A stretch of DNA of 64,000 nucleotides, taken from NCBI GenBank assembly GCA_002436105.1, contig DIXU01000001.1, positions 310,001 through 374,000 of the forward strand. Direction: 5' to 3'. Shown piece after piece: positions 31,906 through 40,069 of the stretch (position 1 is the stretch's first letter; the number at the start of each line of letters is the position of its first letter). Position numbers and translations under genes: made by a program. The notes beneath the pieces were generated by a model. It had not been told where the DNA came from. It made no database searches and saw only the letters and a list, made by a program, of their open reading frames with translations. Origin of the DNA: Candidatus Aminicenantes bacterium UBA6072. Lineage in GTDB: Bacteria > Acidobacteriota > Aminicenantia > UBA2199.

Positions 31906-31927
31906 GCGCCGTCTAACGGCCATTTAG

Positions 31928-32045
31928 GACCGCCGCCATCGACGAGCGCCTCATCCGCATCGAAAAAAAGATCGACGACCTGACCCAAGACATGGAAGTG
32001 GTCCTGCGCGTCCTCAAGAGGCTCGATCCCCTGAAAAACAAGTAG
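31928..32045 (+). pseudogene. 3' fragment of the small coiled-coil protein gene
   Basis: The last 118 bases of the 21187-21480 gene (reading ...AIDERLIRIEKKIDDL to the TAG) are present without start codon or ribosome binding site. They lie directly after the end of the inserted segment. Confidence 0.9.
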
Positions 32046-32238
32046 TTTTTCCCGCTCTGTAACGCCGCCCTTTTCAGTTCCTGGGCTCCTTGCCCATGTA
32101 GACCTGCAAGGCATCGTCCGCGGTCTTGCCGTACACGGTGATGGCCGTGATGGCGTCGGCCAGGCGCACCGCCTCGTCCAGGGGCTTCTGGTGGATGTTG
32201 CGGCCGGTGGCGTTGCCCATGGCCCCGGAGATGAAGAT
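31928..32238. repeat. 311-bp direct repeat, right copy
   Basis: This is the partner of 21363-21673, in the same orientation and gap-free. Here the aldolase part continues into the complete gene, while the coiled-coil gene part is a fragment. Recombination between the copies would excise a 10565-bp circle and restore the original gene pair. Confidence 0.92.
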
Positions 32239-32997
32239 CTGGTCGTGCAGCTGCTGCAGGAACGCCTTGGGCTCCATGCTCGAGCCGCCGGCGCAGACCA
32301 CCTTGGTCCGCCCCGCCGCCCGGATCGCCTGCTTGAAGATCTCGGCCGACTTCTGCCCCTCTTTCTTGGGGAAGTTCACCTTCACGAAGTCGGTGCCCAG
32401 GGTGGCGGCGACGCCGGTGGCGCCGGCGATCAGCTCGGGCGCCTTCTCGTCCTTGACCGCCTTGCCGCGCGGGTAGATCCACAGGACCGTGACCAGCCCG
32501 TGGTGGTGGGCCCAATGCACCGCCTGCGCCGCCTCGCGGATCATGGCGTTCTCGTGCTCGCTGCCCAGGTAGACCGTGTAGCCCACCCCCAGGATGTTCA
32601 GCCCCGTGTTCTTCTTGAACTCCACCACCTGGCGCACGTCGATCATCTGCGTCGAGACCGGGTCCTGCTGGGCCGTCTTGACCAGGTTGGTCTTGGAGTT
32701 GAGCTTGACCAGGTAGGGGATGTCGGGATAGTCGTTGCCGTAGAGGGAGATCAGGCCCAGCTGGGTGGCGAAGACGCCGATCTCGGCCTGGTTGGCGATG
32801 CGGAACAGGTGCTCGGGGTCGGCGTCGTCCTCGGCGATCCCCGCGCCGTAGAAGTCGTCGTTCAGGTGCTCGATCTTCTGGTCGCCGGCGAACAGCATCA
32901 GCCGCCCCGACCCCAGGGTGATCTCGTCGTAGTTGTTCAGGTATTCGTTCAGCGCCCCGCTGGGGACGTCGGCCGGAATATAGGTTTTTTCTTCCAT
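32074..32997 (-). CDS. Class I fructose-bisphosphate aldolase, DhnA/archaeal type
   Basis: This 307-residue TIM-barrel protein belongs to the DhnA/class I aldolase family. It has FAGDQKIEH near 37-45 and GTDFVKVNFP with the likely Schiff-base Lys206, plus CAGGSS and GAMGNATGRNIHQ phosphate-binding loops. It probably cleaves or makes fructose 1,6-bisphosphate; DhnA relatives can use other phosphosugars. ATG 32997 is preferred (AGGAGG 6 bases upstream); a GTG at 33000 would add one residue. Its last 165 bases are duplicated at 21509-21673. Confidence 0.85.
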   Translation of the reverse strand: MEEKTYIPADVPSGALNEYLNNYDEITLGSGRLMLFAGDQKIEHLNDDFYGAGIAEDDADPEHLFRIANQAEIGVFATQLGLISLYGNDYPDIPYLVKLNSKTNLVKTAQQDPVSTQMIDVRQVVEFKKNTGLNILGVGYTVYLGSEHENAMIREAAQAVHWAHHHGLVTVLWIYPRGKAVKDEKAPELIAGATGVAATLGTDFVKVNFPKKEGQKSAEIFKQAIRAAGRTKVVCAGGSSMEPKAFLQQLHDQIFISGAMGNATGRNIHQKPLDEAVRLADAITAITVYGKTADDALQVYMGKEPRN

Positions 32998-33026
32998 CAC
33001 GGACCTCCTGTAGAAGTGATACCTCC

Positions 33027-33055
33027 ATCATAATGAAAAGATTTTTTTATTTCAA
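33027..33055 (-). promoter_or_regulatory. Promoter of the aldolase gene
   Basis: On the minus strand there is TTGAAA (33050-33055), 17 bases, TATGAT (33027-33032). The leader then holds two GGAGGT sequences, one of them the ribosome binding site. Confidence 0.72.
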
Positions 33056-33079
33056 CCATGCCCGGCTCCGGGCGCGGGC

Positions 33080-33110
33080 AAAAAAAAACCCGCCCCCTTG
33101 CGGGGGCGGG
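33080..33110 (-). terminator. Rho-independent terminator of the papain-like protease gene
   Basis: A perfect 9-bp stem (CCCGCCCCC 33089-33097 with GGGGGCGGG 33102-33110) and a 4-base loop is followed, on the minus strand, by nine Ts (33080-33088). It lies 42 bases after the protease stop and before the aldolase promoter. Confidence 0.9.
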
Positions 33111-33152
33111 TCATGAGGTTCAGGACCGATGAAAGCTTTCGGGTTCAGACCC

Positions 33153-34103
33153 TCAATAGGTGCAATAGCAGGCGCCGTATCCCACGTTGTTGCAGCCGTA
33201 CTTGATCCACATGTAGCCGGACTCGCCCCAGCCGGTGCCCCAGGAATTCTTCAGCCTCCAGGCGCCCTTGCTGTCGTCCCAGCCGCAGAGGATGACCGCA
33301 TGATTGACGCCGTTGACCCGCTTCTTGCAGGAGGTCATCACGCCGCCAGTGTAGGCCTGGAAATAGCGCTCGACGTAGATCGCCACCGAAACCGAGCCAT
33401 GGGTATAGATGGCGTTCTTGATGGCGTCGACCGAAGGGACCGAGTTGCTGGCGCCGACATAGGCCCAGGAGGAGGCCGGGTACCAGGTCGGCGAAGCGCA
33501 ATACGAGCAGGCGGAATCCAGTGCCGTATAGGGGAAGCAGGTCTCGGGCATGGCGCCGGGATAATAGGGATTGCCGGTGTCGATCATGTCGAAGGCGAAG
33601 AAGCCGCCGTTGCAGCCCCAGCCCCAGGGGTTGCAGGAGACCAGGTGCTGTTCGGACAGGTTGTATTCCGGTCCGCCCTGCCACATGATGGCCGCCTCGA
33701 GGCCGGCGATGGTGGAGAAGGCCCAGCAGGAGCCGCAGCTGGCCTGGTTCTTGATCGAAGAAGCGACCCCCATGAAGGCCGCGGGGAGAGTGATGGCCGT
33801 AACGGCCGAATCGCCGGGCTCAAAGGCGCTGGAGTTGAGCGGCTTCAGCTCGGGCTTGAAGTTGCACAACTGTTCGATGCTGTACTGCATGGCCGGGTTG
33901 GGGCCGATTTCAAAGTCCCAGCCATTGGCCTTCATCTCGGCGCGCATCTCGGCCAGTTCCCTGTCCAGGGCCTGGCGCTTGGCGACCGGGTCGTCGGTCA
34001 GGCGCAATTCGGTGCTGGTGCTCTGCAGCGCCGGCACGAGCAGGAAGGCGGCAAGCAATACCAGAAGGCAGGACCCAAAAACCCATTTTTTCATCCCTTT
34101 CAT
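33153..34103 (-). CDS. Secreted papain-family (C1A) cysteine protease
   Basis: This 316-residue protein has a signal peptide (about 7-27), a helical pro-region (about 40-105) and a papain domain with the complete catalytic set. These are Gln120 and Cys126 in NQASCGSCWAF, His268 in GVNHAVILCGW and Asn286 in KNSWGTGWGESG. Extra cysteine pairs (CNPWGWGCNGG, CSYC, CYCTY) suggest disulfides, fitting export. It should be made as a zymogen and digest extracellular or periplasmic protein. The start has AAGGAG 6 bases upstream and the gene ends at a strong terminator, so it is transcribed alone. Papain-like proteases are uncommon in bacteria. Confidence 0.93.
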   Translation of the reverse strand: MKGMKKWVFGSCLLVLLAAFLLVPALQSTSTELRLTDDPVAKRQALDRELAEMRAEMKANGWDFEIGPNPAMQYSIEQLCNFKPELKPLNSSAFEPGDSAVTAITLPAAFMGVASSIKNQASCGSCWAFSTIAGLEAAIMWQGGPEYNLSEQHLVSCNPWGWGCNGGFFAFDMIDTGNPYYPGAMPETCFPYTALDSACSYCASPTWYPASSWAYVGASNSVPSVDAIKNAIYTHGSVSVAIYVERYFQAYTGGVMTSCKKRVNGVNHAVILCGWDDSKGAWRLKNSWGTGWGESGYMWIKYGCNNVGYGACYCTY

Positions 34104-34259
34104 GTGATTCTCCTTGTTTTTTTATGGATTAGGCCATCCAAAAACCGGGCCCGGGCGGAACAGTGAACGTCTTTCATCATCCAGATGATAGGCGTCCCGG
34201 CCCCCGGGCGCAATCGGGTGAATTGCTTATTTCCGGTTGTATTTTCATTTATATTTTCG

Positions 34260-34275
34260 TACAACAAAAGTTGTA
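34260..34275. promoter_or_regulatory. Inverted repeat overlapping the histidine kinase promoter
   Basis: TACAAC-AAAA-GTTGTA has two perfect 6-base arms. Its right arm overlaps the -35 box TTGTAT (34271-34276), so a bound dimer could block the promoter of the two-component operon. Confidence 0.45.
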
Positions 34276-34299
34276 TTCGCGATCCAGAATGGCTATAAT
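34271..34299 (+). promoter_or_regulatory. Promoter of the two-component operon
   Basis: TTGTAT (34271-34276), 17 bases, perfect TATAAT (34294-34299). The transcript would start at about 34306, right at the ATG at 34307. Confidence 0.6.
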
Positions 34300-34306
34300 G
34301 TCCCTG

Positions 34307-36070
34307 ATGTCTTTGAAGCCCAAGTTGGCCCTGTTCATCGCCGCGGCAGGATTGGTCTTCTCCCTGTCCTACGTCTGGCTGAACCACCTGACCATCCACC
34401 ACTCCGGAGTGGAGCAGAAACACATCACGACGAAGAAGGTGGCCACGCGCGTCGCGGAGATGGTCGAGAACGAGAAGAAGCGCATCACCACCATCTGCTT
34501 CGACTATGCCGCCTGGGACGTGATGTACGACTACGCCAACAGACAGACGCGGGAATTCGAGTCGCAGTCCCTGCCGGCGGCGGTCATCCCCGAGTACGAC
34601 CTGAACATCATCATCATCATCAACCGCGTGAAGAAGGTGATCTACCATGAGGGCTACGACCGGCTGCGCCAGCGGCCGCTGCGCTTCGATCCCGGCCACC
34701 CGCGCAACGCCGGCTTCTGGAGGAGCCTCTTCCGCGACTTCGACCGGCCGAGCGTGCACAGCTTCGTCAGCGCCTCGGAGCATGGCCCGCTGATCGTCGT
34801 CTCGGCGCCGATCCTGCGCGGCGACGCCGCCGGCCCGATGAACGGCCGCGTGATCATGGGCCGCCTGGTCAACCCCGAGTTCAACGGGCGCATCGGCGCC
34901 GCGGTCCAGGAATCGACCGCGCTCCTGGACCCCGGAGGGCTGGCCGGCGAGCTGAACGAGGGCCAGGTGCGGCGCCTCTTCCGCGACCGCTCCCTGCTCA
35001 AGGAGACCCGCAATTACCTGCGCATATTCAGCGCCTTCGCCGATCCCGCCGGCGAGCCGGCCTTCATCGTGCGCGTCGACACCGACCGCGCCCTCTTCAG
35101 CCTGCAGGAGAAGGCGTCGCGCAACTTTCTCGTCGCCCTGTGGCTGAGCACGCTGCTGCTCGGCCTGCTGCTCTTCCTCTTCGTCGACCGCCTGCTGCTG
35201 CGGCGGCTGCGCGACATCTCGCGCAAGACCAGCGACATCACCAGCTTCAAGGACCTCTCCATCCGCGTTCCCGGGGGCGACCGCGACGAGATCGCCCAGC
35301 TCAGCCAGAACATCAACAAGATGCTGGAGCGGCTGGAGAAGGAGAGCATCCGCCGGCAGGAGATGGAGGAGCGCCTGGTCATGAACGAGAAGCTGGCCGC
35401 CACCGGCCGCCTGGCGGCCAACATCGCCCACGAGGTGAACAACCCCCTGTTCGCCATCGCCAACTCCATCGCCGTCATCAAGAACCGGCTCAAGGACGCC
35501 GGCGGCGACGTCGGCGAGGTCCTGCCCCTGGCCGAGAAGGAGATCGCCCGCGTGCGCAAGATCACCCGCAAGCTCCTGGACCACGGCAAGGTCAACCTGG
35601 AGACCTTCCAGGAGGGCGATGTCGGCGCCATCATGGACACCGCCTGCGAGGTACTGAAGCTGAGCCGGCAGCTCGGCCGCACCGTGGTGCGCTGGGAACG
35701 CCGGCGCGAGGCGCTGCCGATCCTGGGCAACGCCGACAGCCTGCAGCAGGTGTTCATGAACCTGATCCTGAACGCCAGCGAAGCCATGGGCAAGCGCGGC
35801 GAGGTGACCGTGCGCGTGGAAGCGCTTGCGGGCGGCTATGCCGTGCATTTCCGCGACACGGGCCCGGGGTTCCCGGAGGCGATCAAAAGGAAGATCTTCG
35901 AGCCCTTCAACACATCCAAGGACGCCAAGGGGGCCGGCCTGGGGCTGTATATCTCCTATCACATCATCCAGAGGCACGGCGGCGACATGACCCTGGCCGA
36001 CGAGGACGGAACCGGGGCGCACCTGGTCGTGACGCTGCCGCAGCGGGGAGGAATGGACCATGTCCGCTAA
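34307..36070 (+). CDS. Sensor histidine kinase with CHASE4-type periplasmic domain
   Basis: This 587-residue membrane kinase has an N-terminal transmembrane helix (about 6-25). Its extracytoplasmic sensor contains FDYAAWDVMYDYANR, characteristic of CHASE4 domains. A second membrane helix (about 265-285), a HAMP linker, a HisKA domain with phospho-accepting His in NIAHEVNNPL (about 375) and a HATPase domain (NLILNASEAMG, DTGPGFP, GAGLGLYIS) follow. ATG 34307 is chosen because the -10 box at 34294-34299 covers the alternatives at 34289 and 34298. No ribosome binding site is visible, which fits a leaderless start. It overlaps its response regulator gene. The signal is unknown. Confidence 0.9.
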   Translation: MSLKPKLALFIAAAGLVFSLSYVWLNHLTIHHSGVEQKHITTKKVATRVAEMVENEKKRITTICFDYAAWDVMYDYANRQTREFESQSLPAAVIPEYDLNIIIIINRVKKVIYHEGYDRLRQRPLRFDPGHPRNAGFWRSLFRDFDRPSVHSFVSASEHGPLIVVSAPILRGDAAGPMNGRVIMGRLVNPEFNGRIGAAVQESTALLDPGGLAGELNEGQVRRLFRDRSLLKETRNYLRIFSAFADPAGEPAFIVRVDTDRALFSLQEKASRNFLVALWLSTLLLGLLLFLFVDRLLLRRLRDISRKTSDITSFKDLSIRVPGGDRDEIAQLSQNINKMLERLEKESIRRQEMEERLVMNEKLAATGRLAANIAHEVNNPLFAIANSIAVIKNRLKDAGGDVGEVLPLAEKEIARVRKITRKLLDHGKVNLETFQEGDVGAIMDTACEVLKLSRQLGRTVVRWERRREALPILGNADSLQQVFMNLILNASEAMGKRGEVTVRVEALAGGYAVHFRDTGPGFPEAIKRKIFEPFNTSKDAKGAGLGLYISYHIIQRHGGDMTLADEDGTGAHLVVTLPQRGGMDHVR

Positions 36071-37127
36071 GCCGCGCCTGCTGATCGTCGATGACGATCC
36101 CGAGGTGCAGAAGAGCCTGCAGCTCTGGCTCAAGAACGAGGGTTTCCGCGTTTTCATCGCCTGTGATTCGCTCCAGGCCAGGGAAGTGATCCAGAAGCAG
36201 GAGATCGACGTCTGCCTGGTCGACCTGCACCTGAAGAACGAGGACGGGCTGCGCCTGGCCTCCGAGCTGAAGGCGCTGGACGAATTCCTGCGCATCATCG
36301 TCATCACCGGCTACCCGACCTACGAGAGCGCCATCGACGCCATGAAGACCGGCATCTTCGATTACATCTCCAAGTCGACGGAAAACGACATCATCCTGCG
36401 CAAGCTGCGCACGGCCGTGGAGGAGCGCGAGCACGAGATCGCCCGGAAAAGGGACTCCGGACCGCCCCATACCCACGTCGTCCTCATCGGCCACCATCAG
36501 CTGGTCAAGGAGGGGCTGGAGAACTTCTTCAAGGAGAATCCCGAGTACCGCCTGCTCCACACCTATTATTCCTTCGACTATATCCGCAAGAACGACTTCA
36601 ACCTGGAAGTGGCCCTGCTGCTGGTCTGCGCCGGGTGCAACCAGGAGCACATGAATGACCTGGACGCCTTTTTCTCCCGCCTGAAGCTCGTCTTCCCCAA
36701 CGCCAGGGCGGTGATCATCAACTGCGCCTGCGACGACGAGCAGAAAAAGGAATTGCTGCGCCGCGGCGTCAAGGGCTTCCTGCCGGCCCACATCGGCAAG
36801 TCGGCGCTCAAGAAGGCGCTGGACTGCATCATGGCCGGCCAGGTCTGGGTCAGCCGCGAGCTGTCGCACCGGCTGCTGAGCGAGCTGCTGGAGGACACCA
36901 ACCCCGAGCTGACCTACCGGAAGCCGGAAAACGATTTCGGCCTGACCCAGCGCGAGATCGAGATCCTGAAGGCGCTGGCCTCGGGGCTCTCCAACCTGGC
37001 CATCAGCGAGAAGCTGTTCCTGAGCGAGAAGACGGTCAAGACCCACACGCACAACATCTTCAGGAAGATGGAGGTCAAGACCCGCACCCAGGCGGTGATG
37101 AAGGCCATGGAGTTCCACATCATCTGA
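36060..37127 (+). CDS. Response regulator with receiver, pseudo-receiver and LuxR-type HTH
   Basis: The 355-residue protein overlaps the kinase gene by 11 bases. The first receiver domain (about 5-125) has the acidic pocket at DDD (11-13), phospho-acceptor Asp55, Thr83 and Lys105. A second receiver-like domain (about 137-265) starts THVVLIGHHQLVKEG but lacks acidic pocket residues and has LLLVCAG at the acceptor position, so it should not be phosphorylated. The C-terminus (about 290-352) is a LuxR/NarL HTH (GLTQREIEILKALASGLSN, SEKTVKTHTHNIFRKM). It presumably regulates genes under control of the adjacent kinase; targets are unknown. Confidence 0.9.
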   Translation: MSAKPRLLIVDDDPEVQKSLQLWLKNEGFRVFIACDSLQAREVIQKQEIDVCLVDLHLKNEDGLRLASELKALDEFLRIIVITGYPTYESAIDAMKTGIFDYISKSTENDIILRKLRTAVEEREHEIARKRDSGPPHTHVVLIGHHQLVKEGLENFFKENPEYRLLHTYYSFDYIRKNDFNLEVALLLVCAGCNQEHMNDLDAFFSRLKLVFPNARAVIINCACDDEQKKELLRRGVKGFLPAHIGKSALKKALDCIMAGQVWVSRELSHRLLSELLEDTNPELTYRKPENDFGLTQREIEILKALASGLSNLAISEKLFLSEKTVKTHTHNIFRKMEVKTRTQAVMKAMEFHII

Positions 37128-37167
37128 TCCCGGCGCGCGCGGCGCCGGGACGGGAGCGGGCCGCCCC

Positions 37168-37644
37168 TTACTCGTTATTGAATATCTTCAGCCACTGCTC
37201 CACCTCGCTCTTCGAGACGCGGGTGTTGACGCGCTTCAGCGTCTCCTCCTTGCGCCCCTGGGAAACGAAGGCTTTTTTCAGGGTGAAATAGAACTCGATG
37301 GAGTTGACGGTGCGCACGCCCTTCTCCTTGGCGAAGCTCTTCAGCTCGCGGTCGGTGGTCACCAGCACCGTCTCCTTGGCATGCTGGCCGTTCTCCAGCA
37401 TGCCCTTGATCTCGTCGTCGGCGCTGAGGCCATAGCGGGGATAGACCACGGTCAGCTTGGCGTTGACGGGGTTGCGCCGTTCGCTTCCCTGCGGCTCGCC
37501 GTCGAAGACGACCGTGACCTTGGTGTTCCTGCTCTCCTGGAACTTGCGGATGATGGCGACCATCTTGCCGCGCGCCTCGGGATCGCCGAGGGAGAAATCG
37601 GGGGCGCAGCCGATCAGGTTGTTGCCGTCGATGATATAGGGCAT
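37168..37644 (-). CDS. NYN-domain (YacP-like) ribonuclease-type protein
   Basis: This 158-residue protein starts with YIIDGNNLIG, and has VTVVFDG and VLVTTDRELKSFAKEKGV, which supply the acidic residues of the PIN/NYN nuclease fold. YacP-like proteins of this size cleave RNA in other bacteria. It is the last gene of a four-gene minus-strand operon after murA, HIT and UPF0173 genes; its start immediately follows the UPF0173 stop. Confidence 0.83.
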   Translation of the reverse strand: MPYIIDGNNLIGCAPDFSLGDPEARGKMVAIIRKFQESRNTKVTVVFDGEPQGSERRNPVNAKLTVVYPRYGLSADDEIKGMLENGQHAKETVLVTTDRELKSFAKEKGVRTVNSIEFYFTLKKAFVSQGRKEETLKRVNTRVSKSEVEQWLKIFNNE

Positions 37645-38301
37645 TCAGATCTCTACGGCTTCCCCCGGCTGCAGGATGATAACCTGGCACGCCGGGCCGG
37701 CCAGCGCCTTGAACTCCTCGGGCGACGACTGGATGTGCGGGAAGGTGCCGTAGTGGATGGGGACGGCGCGCGGCACGCGCAGCAGCTCGACGGCCTTGGC
37801 CGCCAGGCGCGGGCTCATGTTGTAGTAGCCGTCGATGGGCAGGAAGGCGATATCGGGGCGGTACATCTCGCCGACCAGCTGCATCTCCAGGGTCAGCCCG
37901 GTATCGCCGGCATGGTAGACGCAGCGCCCGTCCATGGCCACGATCAGCCCCGCCGCCGTCCCGCCGCAGCCGGAGCTGTGGAAGGCCGGGACCAGCGAAA
38001 CATCGACTCCGGCCACGCTCGCCGTGCCGCCGATGTTGATGCCCTCGGCCTTGAGCTCCTTTTCCTGGGCGCCCAGGGCGATCTCGAACAGGGCGACCAG
38101 GGTGGCTCCCGTCTTCCGGCAGATCTCGAAGCTGTCGCCCAGGTGGTCGCCATGGTCGTGGGTGACGGCGACGATGTCGGCGCGATCGACATCCTGCACC
38201 CGCAGCGACGCCTTGGGGTTGCCGGTCAGGAAGGGATCGACGAATACGGTCCGGCTGCCCTCGATCTTCAGGGCGGAATGCCCGAGCCATGTGATCTTCA
38301 T
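37645..38301 (-). CDS. Metal-dependent hydrolase of the UPF0173 family (metallo-beta-lactamase fold)
   Basis: This 218-residue protein has the THDHGDH metal-binding motif near 50-56, further ligands in VPAFHSSG and YHAGDTG, and IPIHYGTFP near the end, as in UPF0173 proteins. The fold binds two metal ions and hydrolyses esters, lactones or phosphodiesters; the true substrate of this family is unknown. It lies 9 bases after the HIT gene and directly before the NYN gene in the same operon. Confidence 0.88.
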   Translation of the reverse strand: MKITWLGHSALKIEGSRTVFVDPFLTGNPKASLRVQDVDRADIVAVTHDHGDHLGDSFEICRKTGATLVALFEIALGAQEKELKAEGINIGGTASVAGVDVSLVPAFHSSGCGGTAAGLIVAMDGRCVYHAGDTGLTLEMQLVGEMYRPDIAFLPIDGYYNMSPRLAAKAVELLRVPRAVPIHYGTFPHIQSSPEEFKALAGPACQVIILQPGEAVEI

Positions 38302-38310
38302 GTTTCCTCC

Positions 38311-38643
38311 TCAGCCCGGCGGCCAGGCCATGGCCCGCCCGCCCAGCACGTGCAGGTGCAGGTGAAAGACCGACTGCCCGGCCTCGGCGCCGGTATTGAT
38401 CACCACGCGGTACTGCTCCAGGCCGGCCTTTGCCGCCGCCCGGCGGGCGACCGCCAGCAACCGGCCCAGGAGCGCCTCGTCGCGGGCATCGTTCAGCGAG
38501 GCGACGTGGCGCCGGGGCACCACCAGCAGGTGGACCGGGGCCTGGGGCTGGAGGTCGCGGAAGGCGACGGCCTCGTCGTCCTCGTGGACGAAGGGGGTCG
38601 GGATGCCGCCGTTGGCGATGCGGCAGAAAATGCATTCTTCCAT
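38311..38643 (-). CDS. HIT-family nucleotide hydrolase
   Basis: This 110-residue protein has CIFCRIANG at the start, a DLQPQAPVHLLVVPRRHV segment, and the histidine triad HLHLHVLGG near the end. It is a Hint-type protein that hydrolyses purine nucleoside phosphoramidates. The length is typical. It starts 4 bases after the murA stop, so the genes are co-transcribed. Confidence 0.92.
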   Translation of the reverse strand: MEECIFCRIANGGIPTPFVHEDDEAVAFRDLQPQAPVHLLVVPRRHVASLNDARDEALLGRLLAVARRAAAKAGLEQYRVVINTGAEAGQSVFHLHLHVLGGRAMAWPPG

Positions 38644-38647
38644 GGGT

Positions 38648-39940
38648 TCACTCCCACGCCATTGTAATATCGGCGCCGAGCTTTTGCAATTTGCCCGGCA
38701 TGTCCTCGTAGCCGCGGAACAGCTGGTAGGAGTTTTCGATGCGCGTCTCGCCGGCGGCGGCCAGGCCGCCGAGGACCAGGGCCGCCGAGGCGCGCAGGTC
38801 GGTGGTCTTGAGCACGGCGCCGCGCAGGGTTGACCCGCCGCGGATGAGCGCCTCGTCGCCGCGGACCTCGATGTCGGCCCCCAGGCGGTTCAACTCGCCG
38901 GCGTGGCGGAAGCGGTCGTTGAAGATCGTCTCCCTGACCCGCGAGACGCCCCGGGCCTGGGTGAGCAGGGTGGTCAGCTGGGCCTGCAGGTCGGTGGGAA
39001 AACCGGGATAGGGTTCGGTGACCACATCAACCGGCCTCAATCCGGCGCCGCCCCGGGCATGGAACTCCCCCTTGTGAACGGCGACATCGGCGCCCATGGC
39101 GCCCAGGATGCCCAGCAGGCTGCCCAGGTGCTCCGGCACCACCGCCTCGACGCGGATGTCGTTGCCGGGGAAGCAGCCGGCGATCAGGTACGTGCCGGCC
39201 TCGATGCGGTCGGGAATGACGCGATGACTGGCGCCGTGAAGCGAAGCGCGGCCGCGGATGACATATGTCTCACCGTCCCGGCTGCGGATGTCGGCCCCCA
39301 TGGCGCCCAGCAGGGCGGCCAGGTCGGCCACCTCGGGCTCCAGGGCGCAGTTGCGCAGTACGGTCGTGCCCTCGGCCAGGGCGGCGGCCATCAGCAGGTT
39401 CTCGGTGCCGGTGACGGTCTTGCCGGGAAAGGTGAAGTCGATCCCGCGCAGGCGCTGGCAGCGGGCGGAGAGGTAATCCCCGGCCACGTGGATCTCGGCG
39501 CCCATGCGCTCCAGCCCCTGGAGGTGGAAGTCGATCTTGCGCTCGCCGATGGGGCAGCCTCCGGGCATCGAGACCCGGGCCTCGCCGCAGCGGGCCAGCA
39601 TGGGGCCGAGCAGCAGCACCGACGCCCGCGTGGTGCGGGCGATCCGGTGGGAGACCACGGGGGAACGCAGGGCCGGCATGGCGATGCTCAGCTCATGCCC
39701 CGGAAAGTCGGCGCCGTCCCCGGCTGGCGGGGCGTCGGGCCCGGTCACGGCGCCGATCTCGCGCAGGGCGGCGACCATCACCCGGATGTCCTCCACCCGC
39801 GGCAGGTTGCTGAAGACGATCGGCTCGGCGCTGAGGCAGGCGGCGGCCAATTCGGGCAGGGCGGCGTTCTTGGCCCCGGAAACGGCCACGCGGCCGGCCA
39901 AAGGCCGGCCTCCTCGGATCGTTATGATGATATTCCGCAT
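38648..39940 (-). CDS. murA: UDP-N-acetylglucosamine 1-carboxyvinyltransferase
   Basis: This 430-residue enzyme transfers enolpyruvate from PEP to UDP-GlcNAc, the first committed step of peptidoglycan synthesis. SGAKNAALP provides Lys24 and Asn25, and MPGGCPIGERKID carries the catalytic Cys129, the residue alkylated by fosfomycin. The MRNIIITIRGG start at 39940 is the usual MurA N-terminus; an ATG at 39991 lies too close to the promoter. It leads an operon with HIT, UPF0173 and NYN genes. Confidence 0.93.
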   Translation of the reverse strand: MRNIIITIRGGRPLAGRVAVSGAKNAALPELAAACLSAEPIVFSNLPRVEDIRVMVAALREIGAVTGPDAPPAGDGADFPGHELSIAMPALRSPVVSHRIARTTRASVLLLGPMLARCGEARVSMPGGCPIGERKIDFHLQGLERMGAEIHVAGDYLSARCQRLRGIDFTFPGKTVTGTENLLMAAALAEGTTVLRNCALEPEVADLAALLGAMGADIRSRDGETYVIRGRASLHGASHRVIPDRIEAGTYLIAGCFPGNDIRVEAVVPEHLGSLLGILGAMGADVAVHKGEFHARGGAGLRPVDVVTEPYPGFPTDLQAQLTTLLTQARGVSRVRETIFNDRFRHAGELNRLGADIEVRGDEALIRGGSTLRGAVLKTTDLRASAALVLGGLAAAGETRIENSYQLFRGYEDMPGKLQKLGADITMAWE

Positions 39941-39982
39941 GTTGTAAAAACCGGCCCCGCGGGCAGGCTCGAACAGGGGACC

Positions 39983-40011
39983 ACTATACATTCTTCACCC
40001 GGCAAAGTCAA
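39983..40011 (-). promoter_or_regulatory. Promoter of the murA operon
   Basis: On the minus strand there is TTGACT (40006-40011), 17 bases, TATAGT (39983-39988). It lies back to back with the promoter of the divergent lipoprotein gene. Confidence 0.75.
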
Positions 40012-40033
40012 GAATTGCCCGTACTGAGGCGGC

Positions 40034-40062
40034 TTGCCATCTGCGGCGGAAACCGCTACAAT
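40034..40062 (+). promoter_or_regulatory. Promoter of the lipoprotein gene
   Basis: TTGCCA (40034-40039), 17 bases, TACAAT (40057-40062). The expected transcript start falls at or next to the ATG at 40070, so the mRNA would be leaderless. Confidence 0.6.
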
Positions 40063-40069
40063 GCGGGCG

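Larger units (their letters stand above)
21674..31927. other. 10.25-kb inserted segment carrying the oxidoreductase operon
   Basis: This segment lies between the two 311-bp direct repeats and separates two genes whose 3' ends were adjacent before. It holds one plus-strand operon of nine genes and no transposase, integrase or recombinase. Its first genes look clearly lower in GC (near 50 percent in the lines I counted) than the aldolase gene beside it (near two thirds). Integration of a circle by recombination in the shared 311 bp would give this structure; other routes are possible. Confidence 0.75.

Noticed and set aside
21674..31927. A transposon or integrative element with its own recombinase
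   Set aside because: No transposase, integrase, inverted terminal repeats or tRNA attachment site is visible, and a 311-bp duplication is too long for a transposition target site.
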